NCBI GenBank assembly: GCA_946410375.1
Contig: CAMKAB010000056.1
Location: 1 to 6,213 of the forward strand
Length of the DNA stretch: 6,213 nucleotides
Origin: an uncultured Spirochaetaceae bacterium
GTDB lineage: Bacteria; Spirochaetota; Spirochaetia; Sphaerochaetales; Sphaerochaetaceae
Reading direction: 5' to 3'
The translations under genes were made by a program, and so were the position numbers. The notes below the pieces were generated by a model. That model ran no database searches, was not told the origin of the DNA, and was given only the letters and a program-made list of their open reading frames with translations. Positions 1 to 6,154 of the stretch are shown piece by piece (positions within the stretch are counted from its first letter, which is position 1; every line of letters starts with the position of its first letter).

Positions 1-44
1 AAATACGGAAACCGATAGCTCGCAGACCTTAAAACGACACCTTC

Positions 45-50
45 GGGAGG
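45..50 (+). promoter_or_regulatory. Ribosome binding site of clpB
   Basis: GGGAGG lies six bases before the clpB ATG at 57. It is a near-perfect Shine-Dalgarno match and fixes the start codon. The promoter is not identifiable and is probably left of the window. Confidence 0.85.
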
Positions 51-56
51 CTTTTT

Positions 57-2738
57 ATGAATATAGACAAATTTACAAATAAATTAAAAGAAGCATTGCA
101 GGACTCAAATAGCATCGCATTGAAGCACGGAAATCCTGAAATAACGGAAGCGCACCTCTTTTCTTCCCTGTTGTCGCAGAAAGAGGGGATAACCGTTCCG
201 CTCCTGGAAAAAGCGGGGGCTGATGTAAAACGAGCGGAAGAGAAGGCTCAAAGCCTTATTTCTTCGCTTCCGAGCGTGAGCGGGGCCATGAGCACTCCGA
301 GGCTCAGCGTAAGTTTATACGAAACGCTGGACGAGGCTGAAAAAGAAGCGGCGGGTTTTAAAGACGATTTTGTGAGTACGGAACACGTGCTTCTCGCCTT
401 TTTAAGAGACGGAAGCGTACTGAAAGACGCATTTACAGCTTTGGGAATAACCCGGGATAGTCTCATGTCTGCGCTTCAAAGCGTGCGCGGAACGGAGCGC
501 GCCGCGGGAGAAGAAGCGGAAGCGAACTACAACGCTCTTGAAAAGTATTGCAAGGATTTAACGCTTTTAGCCGGAACGGGAAAAATGGACCCGGTTATCG
601 GCAGAGATGAGGAAATCCGCCGGGTAATGCAGGTTTTATCCAGAAAAACAAAGAACAACCCGGTGTTAATCGGTGAACCCGGAGTCGGAAAAACAGCCAT
701 TGTGGAGGGACTTGCACAAAGAATAACCCACGGCGATGTTCCCGAGTCTTTGAAGCATAAAAGGCTTTTATCTCTTGATATGGGAGCTCTTGTCGCAGGA
801 GCGAAATTCAGAGGAGAGTTTGAGGAGCGTTTAAAAGCGGTGATTAACGCCGTGACCCAGAGCAATGGAAAAATCATACTTTTCATTGATGAGCTTCATA
901 CGATCGTGGGGGCGGGTGCGGCTGAAGGAAGTACCGATGCTTCCAATCTGATAAAGCCGGCTTTGGCGAGGGGAGATCTGCACGCCATAGGCGCCACAAC
1001 GCTTGACGAGTATCGAAAGTACATAGAGAAAGACAAAGCTCTTGAGCGGAGATTCCAGCCTGTATACGCTTCCGAACCTACGGTTGAGGACACAATCGCC
1101 ATTCTGAGAGGCTTGAAGGACAGGTACGAAGTGCACCACGGCGTTCGAATAACCGATGATGCCATTGTTGCCGCGGCAACACTGAGTAATCGGTATATAA
1201 CAAGCCGTTTTTTGCCGGATAAAGCGATTGATTTGATAGATGAGGCTGCTTCCCGCATGAAGATGGAAATTGAAAGTCAGCCGGAAGAACTGGATCGTTT
1301 GGAAAGGCGTTTATTAAAATTGAAGATTGAGCAGAACGCTCTTTCCAAAGAAGATGATGCGTCAAGCCGCGCACGGCTGGAAAAGCTGAACGAAGAGGTT
1401 GCAAACTTAAAGTCCGAGCGAGACAGAATGCATTTGAGATGGCAGAATGAACGTGAATCCATTGAAAAAATCCGTTCTCTTAAGAGCAGGCTTGAAGAGC
1501 TGAAATCGGCGGAAGAAACGGCGGAGAGGGAGGGTAATCTTTCCCGTGCCGCAGAGATTTTGCATGGAGAAATTCCCGCTTTGCAAAGAGAGCTGGACGA
1601 GCTGAACAGGAAAGATTCGTCTGCTGCCGGCTCACGGGGAGAAGGTTCGGCGAACGGAGAAAAAAACTCAGGCTTTACGGGGACGTCTCCTTCAATAGAC
1701 AAAAAAGAAGTTATCGAGAAGGAAGAAGAGCCTCTCCTCAGGGAAGAGGTCACGGAGGAAGATATTGCGAAGATTGTTTCTTCCTGGACGGGGATTCCGG
1801 TGAGCAAAATGCAAACGGGCGAGGCTGAGAAGTATGTGAATCTTGAAGAGACGCTCGGACGGAAGGTTATCGGTCAGAAAAACGCAATAAGCGCCGTTTC
1901 AAATGCGATTAGACGTAATAAGAGCGGCATTGCGGAGTCCGGCAGACCTCTCGGATCGTTCCTTTTCGCCGGTCCTACCGGAGTCGGAAAAACGGAGCTC
2001 GCAAAGGTTCTTTCAGAATTTCTCTTTGATGATGCAAAAGCGCTTACACGAATCGATATGAGCGAGTATATGGAGAAGTTTTCGGTTTCCCGTTTAATCG
2101 GAGCGCCGCCGGGATATGTCGGCTACGACGAGGGAGGACAACTCACGGAGGTTGTGCGACGGCGTCCGTATTCGGTGATTCTCTTTGACGAGATTGAGAA
2201 AGCTCATCCCGATGTGTTCAACATTCTTTTGCAGGTTCTTGATGACGGCAGACTTACCGATAGTCAGGGTAGACTTGTGGACTTTACGAACACGGTTATC
2301 ATTATGACGAGCAATTTGGGTGCGCGTGAGTATTTGGATTTATGCGATAGCGGGCGAGAGGCGGAAGGTCGCGAGGCTGTTTTGAGCGCAATAAAGGCGT
2401 CGTTTAAGCCTGAGTTCATCAACAGAATTGACGAGGTTGTGATTTTTAACCGATTAGGAGAAGAGGAGATTAGTAAGATCGCCGTTCTCCAGTTGGAGCG
2501 TTTAAAGGAACGACTGAAGGAGAGGGGCGTTGAGCTTGAGTGGGATAACGACGTGGTAAAGAATATTGCAGAGGCGGGTTTTGATCCCGACTACGGAGCG
2601 CGACCGTTAAAGAGAGCAATTCAAAACAATATTGAAAATCCTCTTGCCCTTCGTCTGTTGCAGAAAAGCACGGGCGAAAACGGACATGTAAGGCTCGGCG
2701 TCGTCGGCGGAAAAATAGTAATTTACTCCGGCGAGTAA
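57..2738 (+). CDS. clpB: ATP-dependent chaperone/disaggregase ClpB
   Basis: Hsp100 chaperone; as a cytoplasmic hexamer with DnaK/DnaJ/GrpE it pulls polypeptides out of aggregates. The order is complete: Clp N-domain (about 1-145); AAA1 with Walker A GEPGVGKT (206-213), pore loop KFRG (250-253), Walker B FIDE (276-279) and arginine fingers R331/R332; coiled-coil M-domain (about 405-520); AAA2 with Walker A GPTGVGKT (639-646), pore loop GYVGY (686-690), Walker B with D711/E712, arginine finger R790 and sensor-2 GARP (847-850). The M-domain and the lack of a ClpP-binding loop separate it from ClpA/ClpC. It has 893 residues against 857 in E. coli; nearly all the excess is a Ser/Gly/Glu/Lys-rich insert near 520-555. 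The first pore loop has Phe where E. coli has Tyr. The start is set by GGGAGG six bases upstream. Only 56 upstream bases are present and no CIRCE or CtsR site is seen in them. Confidence 0.98.
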   Translation: MNIDKFTNKLKEALQDSNSIALKHGNPEITEAHLFSSLLSQKEGITVPLLEKAGADVKRAEEKAQSLISSLPSVSGAMSTPRLSVSLYETLDEAEKEAAGFKDDFVSTEHVLLAFLRDGSVLKDAFTALGITRDSLMSALQSVRGTERAAGEEAEANYNALEKYCKDLTLLAGTGKMDPVIGRDEEIRRVMQVLSRKTKNNPVLIGEPGVGKTAIVEGLAQRITHGDVPESLKHKRLLSLDMGALVAGAKFRGEFEERLKAVINAVTQSNGKIILFIDELHTIVGAGAAEGSTDASNLIKPALARGDLHAIGATTLDEYRKYIEKDKALERRFQPVYASEPTVEDTIAILRGLKDRYEVHHGVRITDDAIVAAATLSNRYITSRFLPDKAIDLIDEAASRMKMEIESQPEELDRLERRLLKLKIEQNALSKEDDASSRARLEKLNEEVANLKSERDRMHLRWQNERESIEKIRSLKSRLEELKSAEETAEREGNLSRAAEILHGEIPALQRELDELNRKDSSAAGSRGEGSANGEKNSGFTGTSPSIDKKEVIEKEEEPLLREEVTEEDIAKIVSSWTGIPVSKMQTGEAEKYVNLEETLGRKVIGQKNAISAVSNAIRRNKSGIAESGRPLGSFLFAGPTGVGKTELAKVLSEFLFDDAKALTRIDMSEYMEKFSVSRLIGAPPGYVGYDEGGQLTEVVRRRPYSVILFDEIEKAHPDVFNILLQVLDDGRLTDSQGRLVDFTNTVIIMTSNLGAREYLDLCDSGREAEGREAVLSAIKASFKPEFINRIDEVVIFNRLGEEEISKIAVLQLERLKERLKERGVELEWDNDVVKNIAEAGFDPDYGARPLKRAIQNNIENPLALRLLQKSTGENGHVRLGVVGGKIVIYSGE

Positions 2739-2945
2739 AAGGCGGCGATTTTGAGATCGTTTTTCATGTTTCAGCGGTTTTGATTCCCGGAAATATGATT
2801 TTCTTCGGTGCCATGTTGCCGTTTAAAGAAAATGTTCATCTGAAATTTCTGCGGATTATTAAACAGAAGGTGTTATTCCGCAGGAGTTCTAATCCGGGAA
2901 AAAGCTTTGGAAAACCGGCTTTATTCTTTACTTGAAGCATGTTTG
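2739..2945 (+). other. clpB 3' flanking region, no gene seen
   Basis: About 200 bases lie between the clpB stop and the first convincing terminator. Short open frames cross here on both strands, but none has a good ribosome binding site or protein-like composition, and one runs straight through the terminator. A small weak hairpin (CGAT/ATCG, then five T) at about 2746-2764 is too short to call. The stretch is most simply a long clpB 3' untranslated region. A small RNA sharing the downstream terminator is possible, but no clear promoter was found for one. Confidence 0.4.
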
Positions 2946-2984
2946 ATTCGTGCGGCGGAAAATAACGCCGCACGAATTTTTTTT
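2946..2984 (+). terminator. Strong Rho-independent terminator, rightward
   Basis: A perfect 12-bp stem (ATTCGTGCGGCG at 2946-2957 with its complement at 2966-2977) and an 8-base loop are followed by a run of eight T ending at 2984. There is no matching T-run in the other direction, so it acts on rightward transcripts. It most likely ends the clpB transcript about 200 bases after the stop codon. Confidence 0.9.
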
Positions 2985-3019
2985 GCGGATTATATGATCC
3001 TTTGTACGCTATCAGGCGT

Positions 3020-3058
3020 AAAAAAAACAGGCGCAACACTCAGGAAACGCCTGTTTTT
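3020..3058 (-). terminator. Rho-independent terminator of the dehydrogenase gene, possibly bidirectional
   Basis: Arms at 3023-3033 and 3048-3058 pair over 11 bp (core ACAGGCG/CGCCTGT) around a 14-base loop. Read leftward, the hairpin ends in eight T (complement of the A-run 3020-3027), about 30 bases past the dehydrogenase stop. Read rightward, it is followed by five T and then GTTT, so it may also back up the terminator at 2946 for clpB. Confidence 0.85.
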
Positions 3059-3087
3059 GTTTATGAAAACTTTTGCGAACCAGCAGC

Positions 3088-3900
3088 TCAGCTCGGCTGT
3101 CTGCCGATGTAAGCAAGGATTCCGCCGTCTACGTAAAGGATATGTCCGTTTACGAAGTCGGAAGCGTCGCTTGCGAGGAATACCGCAGGACCCATGAGGT
3201 CTTCCGGCGTGCCCCATCTTTCAGCCGGAGTCTTTGCGATAATGAAGCTGTCAAACGGGTGCCGCGAGCCGTCCGCCTGACGCTCTCTGAGCGGTGCGGT
3301 CTGCGGTGTGGCTATATAGCCCGGACCTATGCCGTTGCACTGGATGTTGTACTTCCCGTATTCGGAACAGATGTTTTTGGTGAGCATTTTGAGTCCGCCC
3401 TTTGCCGCAGCGTAGGCGCTCACAGTCTCTCTGCCGAGTTCGCTCATCATTGAACAGATGTTGATAATTTTTCCGTGACCTTTTTTAATCATCGCAGGAA
3501 TTACCGCTTTTGATGTAATGTACGCGGATGTGAGGTCAATATCAATCACTTGTCTGAAATCTTCTGCGGACATTTCCGTCATCGGGATTCTCTTGATAAT
3601 TCCGGCGTTGTTCACAAGAATGTCTACGGACTGTCCGAATTCCGCCTCAGCTTTCTTTACGAGGTCGATGACTTCATCCTCCTTCGTAACATCGCAGATA
3701 TAACCCTTAACGTCGGTTACACCGTCTTTTTTATAATTTTCAAGCGCTTTTTCCAAGCCGTCCTGATGTCTGCAATTAAATACGATTTTAGCACCTGCTT
3801 TCGCATAACCGAGTGCGATTGCATAACCGATACCGTAGCTGGCGCCCGTTACCCATGCAAGTTTGCCTTTCAGTGAAAATTTTTCAGTAAAATCCGCCAT
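3088..3900 (-). CDS. SDR-family oxidoreductase, gluconate 5-dehydrogenase type
   Basis: A classical short-chain dehydrogenase/reductase of 270 residues. Cofactor site TGASYGIG (18-25) opens the Rossmann fold; NNAG is at 97-100. The catalytic Ser150, Tyr163 and Lys167 (YAAAK) stand in standard spacing. The long conserved stretches (IIKRIPM near 101-107, ICSMMSELGRETVSAYAAAK, the ATPQTAPLRERQ segment near 197-208, and the C-terminal VDGGILAYIG) resemble the gluconate 5-dehydrogenase/KduD-like group of gut anaerobes, which interconverts keto and hydroxy sugar acids (5-ketogluconate or a 2,5-diketo-3-deoxy sugar acid). Which substrate applies cannot be told here, because no KduI, kinase or uronate gene adjoins it. 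Arg44 after the second strand hints at NADP(H). The usual tetrad Asn appears as Asp122 (DIDL). The start is supported by AGGAG five bases upstream. Confidence 0.95.
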   Translation of the reverse strand: MADFTEKFSLKGKLAWVTGASYGIGYAIALGYAKAGAKIVFNCRHQDGLEKALENYKKDGVTDVKGYICDVTKEDEVIDLVKKAEAEFGQSVDILVNNAGIIKRIPMTEMSAEDFRQVIDIDLTSAYITSKAVIPAMIKKGHGKIINICSMMSELGRETVSAYAAAKGGLKMLTKNICSEYGKYNIQCNGIGPGYIATPQTAPLRERQADGSRHPFDSFIIAKTPAERWGTPEDLMGPAVFLASDASDFVNGHILYVDGGILAYIGRQPS

Positions 3901-3905
3901 ACTTT

Positions 3906-3910
3906 CTCCT
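3906..3910 (-). promoter_or_regulatory. Ribosome binding site of the dehydrogenase gene
   Basis: On the minus strand, AGGAG followed by five bases precedes the ATG whose A is at 3900. This is a strong site and it fixes the start. Confidence 0.8.
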
Positions 3911-3949
3911 TAAAATGAAATATTTTTTTGCAAATAATATTGCTTTTTC

Positions 3950-3974
3950 ATGATAACAGAAAAAAAATTTTTTT
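3950..3974 (-). promoter_or_regulatory. Possible promoter of the dehydrogenase gene
   Basis: On the minus strand TATCAT (3950-3955) matches the -10 consensus at five of six bases and would start transcription about 43 bases before the start codon. No good -35 hexamer lies at the proper distance. Instead a rigid A/T tract (eight A then seven T on the plus strand, 3960-3974) sits just upstream and could act as an UP-like or bent element. An alternative -10 (TATTAT) lies at 3934-3939. Confidence 0.3.
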
Positions 3975-4084
3975 ACATTATTTTCCGGATGTTTTTCGTA
4001 TTTGCTGCGAAAGAAAGTTTCGAAATCTTTTTTTCGGGGGCGAGTCGGTCTGAGAATCCTTTTCAGGCGGATTATGGTGATTCA

Positions 4085-4259
4085 CGGGAGACATGAAGTC
4101 GAATGTTATGCGGAGGATATGAAGCCGAAGGAGGAGCGAAGGATTTGAAGCTGAATGATGTGCGGAGGACATGAAGCCGAGGGAGGAGTGGAGGACATGA
4201 AGCCGAAGGAGGAGCGGAGGGTATGTAGCCGAGGGAGGACCGAAGGACATGAAGCCGAA
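4085..4259. repeat. 26-bp purine-rich tandem repeat, about 6.7 copies
   Basis: Seven units start at 4085, 4111, 4137, 4163, 4189, 4215 and 4241 (the last cut short near 4259), each exactly 26 bases with no spacers. The shared core is GGAGGACATGAAGCCGA, then GGGAGGAG or AAGGAGGAG; units 4 and 5 are closest, and units 1 and 3 differ most in their second half. A typical unit has 21 purines of 26 on the plus strand. The array fills the gap between the divergent dehydrogenase and exporter genes, upstream of the exporter promoter. It could be a slippage-prone minisatellite or an array of protein-binding sites; the sequence does not decide. A 90-codon minus-strand frame across it exists only because the repeat is open, and I do not call it coding. 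Confidence 0.92.
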
Positions 4260-4269
4260 ACTTTCCGGA

Positions 4270-4299
4270 TTAACAGAACTTGTTTTGTTGTATTATAAG
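4270..4299 (+). promoter_or_regulatory. Likely promoter of the MATE gene
   Basis: TTAACA (4270-4275) and TATAAG (4294-4299) resemble sigma-70 -35 and -10 boxes, separated by 18 bases. Transcription would begin near 4306, giving a leader of about 75 bases before the exporter. The promoter lies immediately right of the 26-bp array, so proteins bound there could influence it. Confidence 0.5.
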
Positions 4300-4314
4300 A
4301 AAAAAGGAAGTAAT

Positions 4315-4356
4315 ATGACTCCGTATTTCCGACGAATCGGCTGCGGAAGACACTAA
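4315..4356 (+). CDS. Possible 13-codon leader ORF upstream of the MATE gene
   Basis: An ATG at 4315 preceded by AAAGGAAG and four bases has a better ribosome binding site than the exporter itself. The peptide would be MTPYFRRIGCGRH, ending in TAA at 4354-4356, with 25 bases before the exporter ATG. The same frame is open back to an ATG at 4249 in the last 26-bp unit (35 codons), but the predicted promoter lies inside that longer version. The leader can form either CCGA-CGAA-TCGG (4329-4340) or TTCCG/CGGAA (4327-4331 with 4344-4348), which exclude each other. A regulatory leader peptide is possible; chance is also possible at this size. Confidence 0.3.
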   Translation: MTPYFRRIGCGRH

Positions 4357-4381
4357 AAACGGTAAAAAAAGAGTGTAAAAC

Positions 4382-5764
4382 ATGAGAAGAAAAGAAGATA
4401 TAGATATAATCGGCGGACCCATTGTTAAAAACATCATACTGTTTGTTTTCCCTTTGATGTGTACGAATATGCTTCAGAATCTCTATTCCGCGGCGGATAT
4501 GATTGTGGTGGGTTATTCAAAGGTTGAGGGCGTTTTGGGGTCAATCGGAACAACGGTGGCGCTGCTGAATTTCATATTGAATATCTGTGCGGGACTGAGT
4601 ATCGGAACCGGTATAATCGTGGCGCGGAGGATAGGCGAAAAAAACGACGCAGGTGTGCAAACTGCGGTGCATACATCGGTTATTCTCTCTGCGATTGTTG
4701 GTTTTATCCTTATGATTATTTCTCTTGTGCTTTGTCCGAAGGTGCTCCGCCTTATGGGAAACAGAGGAAACATTCTTTATTTATCTTCTTTATATACAAG
4801 GATTTATTCGTACGGTATACCGTTTGTTTCCGTTACTAACTTTCTCATATCGATTTTCAGGGCTAAGGGGGACACGAAAACGCCGCTAATTGTTCTGTCT
4901 TTTTCGGGATTGTTAAACGTTGCGTTAAACTTTTTCTTTGTCGTGGGGCTTGGAATGTCGGTGGACGGAGTGGCTTGGGCAACGGTGATTTCCACTCTTC
5001 TTTCATCGTTTGTGCTATTGTTCATATTGTCAAGAATCAATTCTGTTTGTAAGTTTAGCTTACAAAATCTCAGATTTGATAGAATCGCCTGTAAGGACAT
5101 CATGAAAAACGGCTTGCCGTCCGGCTTTCAGGGTACGCTTTTCAGCATAAGCAACATGATGATTCAAAGTTGCATTATCAGCGTGAACACTTCTTTGTGT
5201 CCGGGAGGATCGGCTGTTATAGACGGGAATTCCGCCGCAACAACGGTTGAGTCGTTCGCTAACATGTGTTCGAGTTCAATGACGCAGGCCGGTATCACGT
5301 TTACGAGTCAGCACTACGGGGCCAGGCTCATTAAGCGTATTAAATCGGTAATCTGGAACCTGTACTTAGTAGGCATCGTCTTAACGGTTCTTGTAACGTG
5401 GTCTATTATTATCTTTAAAAACCCGATTTTAGGCTTGTTTATTCAGGATAATAACGAACTGGCTATGCGCTCAGCCACGCTCAGAATCCTTATTTTCTTT
5501 ATTCCGTATATCACTGAAATGGGTATGGAACTGGGATCGGGAATACTGAGAAGCCTTAATAAGGCTGCCTTATCAACCACGGTAACGCTTCTCGGAGTGT
5601 GCGGATTCCGAATGGTCTGGATTTTTACGGCGTTTAAGCTGAAGCCGACGCTGGAATGCATTTTCATTTCTTATCCGATCAGTTGGGCTGTTACCGCGGC
5701 GATTCATCTGGTGTTGATTATTGTGGAATACAAGAAACTGAAAGCATCGAACGTGGCGGTTTAG
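4382..5764 (+). CDS. MATE-family multidrug efflux transporter
   Basis: An inner-membrane antiporter that exports drugs or other organic compounds against Na+ or H+ entry. It has 460 residues, normal for the family, with twelve predicted membrane helices in two six-helix halves (about 13-215 and 240-450) joined by a polar loop near 217-240. Family signs are PLMCTNMLQNLYSAADMIVVGY in helix 1 (split here only as a description of residues 24-45; the acidic residue is Asp39), FRAKGDTKTP at 159-168, NGLPSGFQ near 243-250 and GNSAATTVESFAN (282-294) at the start of the second half, followed by FTSQHYGA. The second-half pattern resembles the YoeA/DinF-like branch. An in-frame TAA at 4376-4378 rules out an earlier start, and the next Met lies inside helix 1. 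The ribosome binding site is weak (AAGAG-like), so coupling to the leader ORF is conceivable. No neighbouring regulator is present; substrate is unknown. Confidence 0.95.
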   Translation: MRRKEDIDIIGGPIVKNIILFVFPLMCTNMLQNLYSAADMIVVGYSKVEGVLGSIGTTVALLNFILNICAGLSIGTGIIVARRIGEKNDAGVQTAVHTSVILSAIVGFILMIISLVLCPKVLRLMGNRGNILYLSSLYTRIYSYGIPFVSVTNFLISIFRAKGDTKTPLIVLSFSGLLNVALNFFFVVGLGMSVDGVAWATVISTLLSSFVLLFILSRINSVCKFSLQNLRFDRIACKDIMKNGLPSGFQGTLFSISNMMIQSCIISVNTSLCPGGSAVIDGNSAATTVESFANMCSSSMTQAGITFTSQHYGARLIKRIKSVIWNLYLVGIVLTVLVTWSIIIFKNPILGLFIQDNNELAMRSATLRILIFFIPYITEMGMELGSGILRSLNKAALSTTVTLLGVCGFRMVWIFTAFKLKPTLECIFISYPISWAVTAAIHLVLIIVEYKKLKASNVAV

Positions 5765-5837
5765 GTGGATTGAGACGCGGATTTATTCCTATATGCTAAA
5801 AAGAGTGAAGCGGGGCGTGTTCTACGGGTTGAGGCAA
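5765..5837. other. MATE 3' flank, no terminator seen
   Basis: Between the exporter stop and the start of the 105-bp array I find no gene and no hairpin followed by a T-run. The exporter transcript may therefore continue into the structured repeat. Confidence 0.4.
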
Positions 5838-6120
5838 GGTTGAATCGGCAGGTAAGACGACACACGGACCTGTTTTGCGGACCGGGACGGTTTGCAAAGG
5901 GCTGTCATCGCGGATTAGTATGGCGATAAGCCCGAACTCGGTGATTGAGGCGGTATGCATAACGGCACACAGGCGTGTTTTGCAGGCATGGACGGTTTGC
6001 ATAGGGCTGTCGTCGCGGACTAAGATGGCGACAAGCCTGAACTCGGTGATTGAGGCGGCAGGCATGACGGCACGCGGACCTGTTTTGCGGACCGGGACGG
6101 TTTGCAAAGGGCTGTCGTCG
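5838..6120. repeat. 105-bp tandem repeat with conserved hairpins, about 2.7 copies
   Basis: The anchor GACGGTTTGCA recurs at 5886, 5991 and 6096, an exact 105-base period. Similarity begins near 5838 and ends sharply at 6120. A 42-base block is identical at 5865-5906 and 6075-6116. On the plus strand each unit can fold into two adjacent hairpins. Hairpin A pairs 5874-5883 with 5889-5898 (10 bp, two G.T pairs). Hairpin B pairs GGGCT and ATCGC (5899-5903, 5907-5911) with GCGAT and AGCCC (5923-5927, 5929-5933). In the next copy the outer pair of the inner helix changes from A-T to G-C on both sides. The array is G+C-rich beside its neighbours and lies downstream of the exporter gene. A minus-strand frame is open through it (35 codons per unit) but changes look unconstrained at protein level. 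Confidence 0.9.
5899..6038 (+). ncRNA. Possible structured RNA element (hairpin B pair)
   Basis: Two homologous stem-loops, 5899-5933 and 6004-6038, share a 5-bp outer helix, a three-versus-one-base internal loop, a 5-bp inner helix and an 11-base apical loop. Between copies, 5907/5927 (A-T) corresponds to 6012/6032 (G-C), a two-sided compensatory change, and 5933 C becomes 6038 T, keeping a G.U pair only in plus-strand RNA. The apical loop and other unpaired positions vary freely. The evidence rests on two copies, so an RNA gene is an inference; a 3' structural element of the exporter transcript is an alternative. Confidence 0.3.
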
Positions 6121-6154
6121 CTTTCCTTCCTCTGGAAACGGCTAAAGATGTCTC

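Noticed and set aside
1..56. CIRCE or CtsR heat-shock operator upstream of clpB
   Set aside because: No matching inverted repeat or heptad repeat is present in the 56 bases available.
248..1807. Several minus-strand ORFs inside clpB
   Set aside because: They are antisense shadows of a fully conserved coding frame.
2836..3197. Short ORFs on both strands in the convergent gap (2836-3039 minus, 2907-3197 plus)
   Set aside because: They run through one or both terminators, lack good ribosome sites, and the plus-strand one overlaps the 3' end of the dehydrogenase gene.
3073..3876. Plus-strand ORFs inside the dehydrogenase gene
   Set aside because: They are shadows of the minus-strand SDR, whose motifs are intact over its full length.
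4008..4034. Possible terminator (CGAAA/TTTCG hairpin, then seven T)
   Set aside because: The stem is only five weak pairs, the T-run is separated from it by five or so bases, and no rightward gene precedes it.
3978..4250. 90-codon minus-strand ORF across the 26-bp array
   Set aside because: It is open only because the repeat lacks stops. The composition is repeat-driven, with near-identical segments 26 residues apart from three 26-bp units, and it has no clear ribosome binding site.
4085..4259. CRISPR array
   Set aside because: Units are contiguous 26-mers with no unique spacers, and no cas gene is present.
4513..5667. Minus-strand ORFs inside the MATE gene
   Set aside because: They are shadows of the plus-strand membrane protein.
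5838..6120. Mobile element or attachment site
   Set aside because: There are no terminal inverted repeats, no target duplication and no transposase or integrase. The structure is purely tandem.
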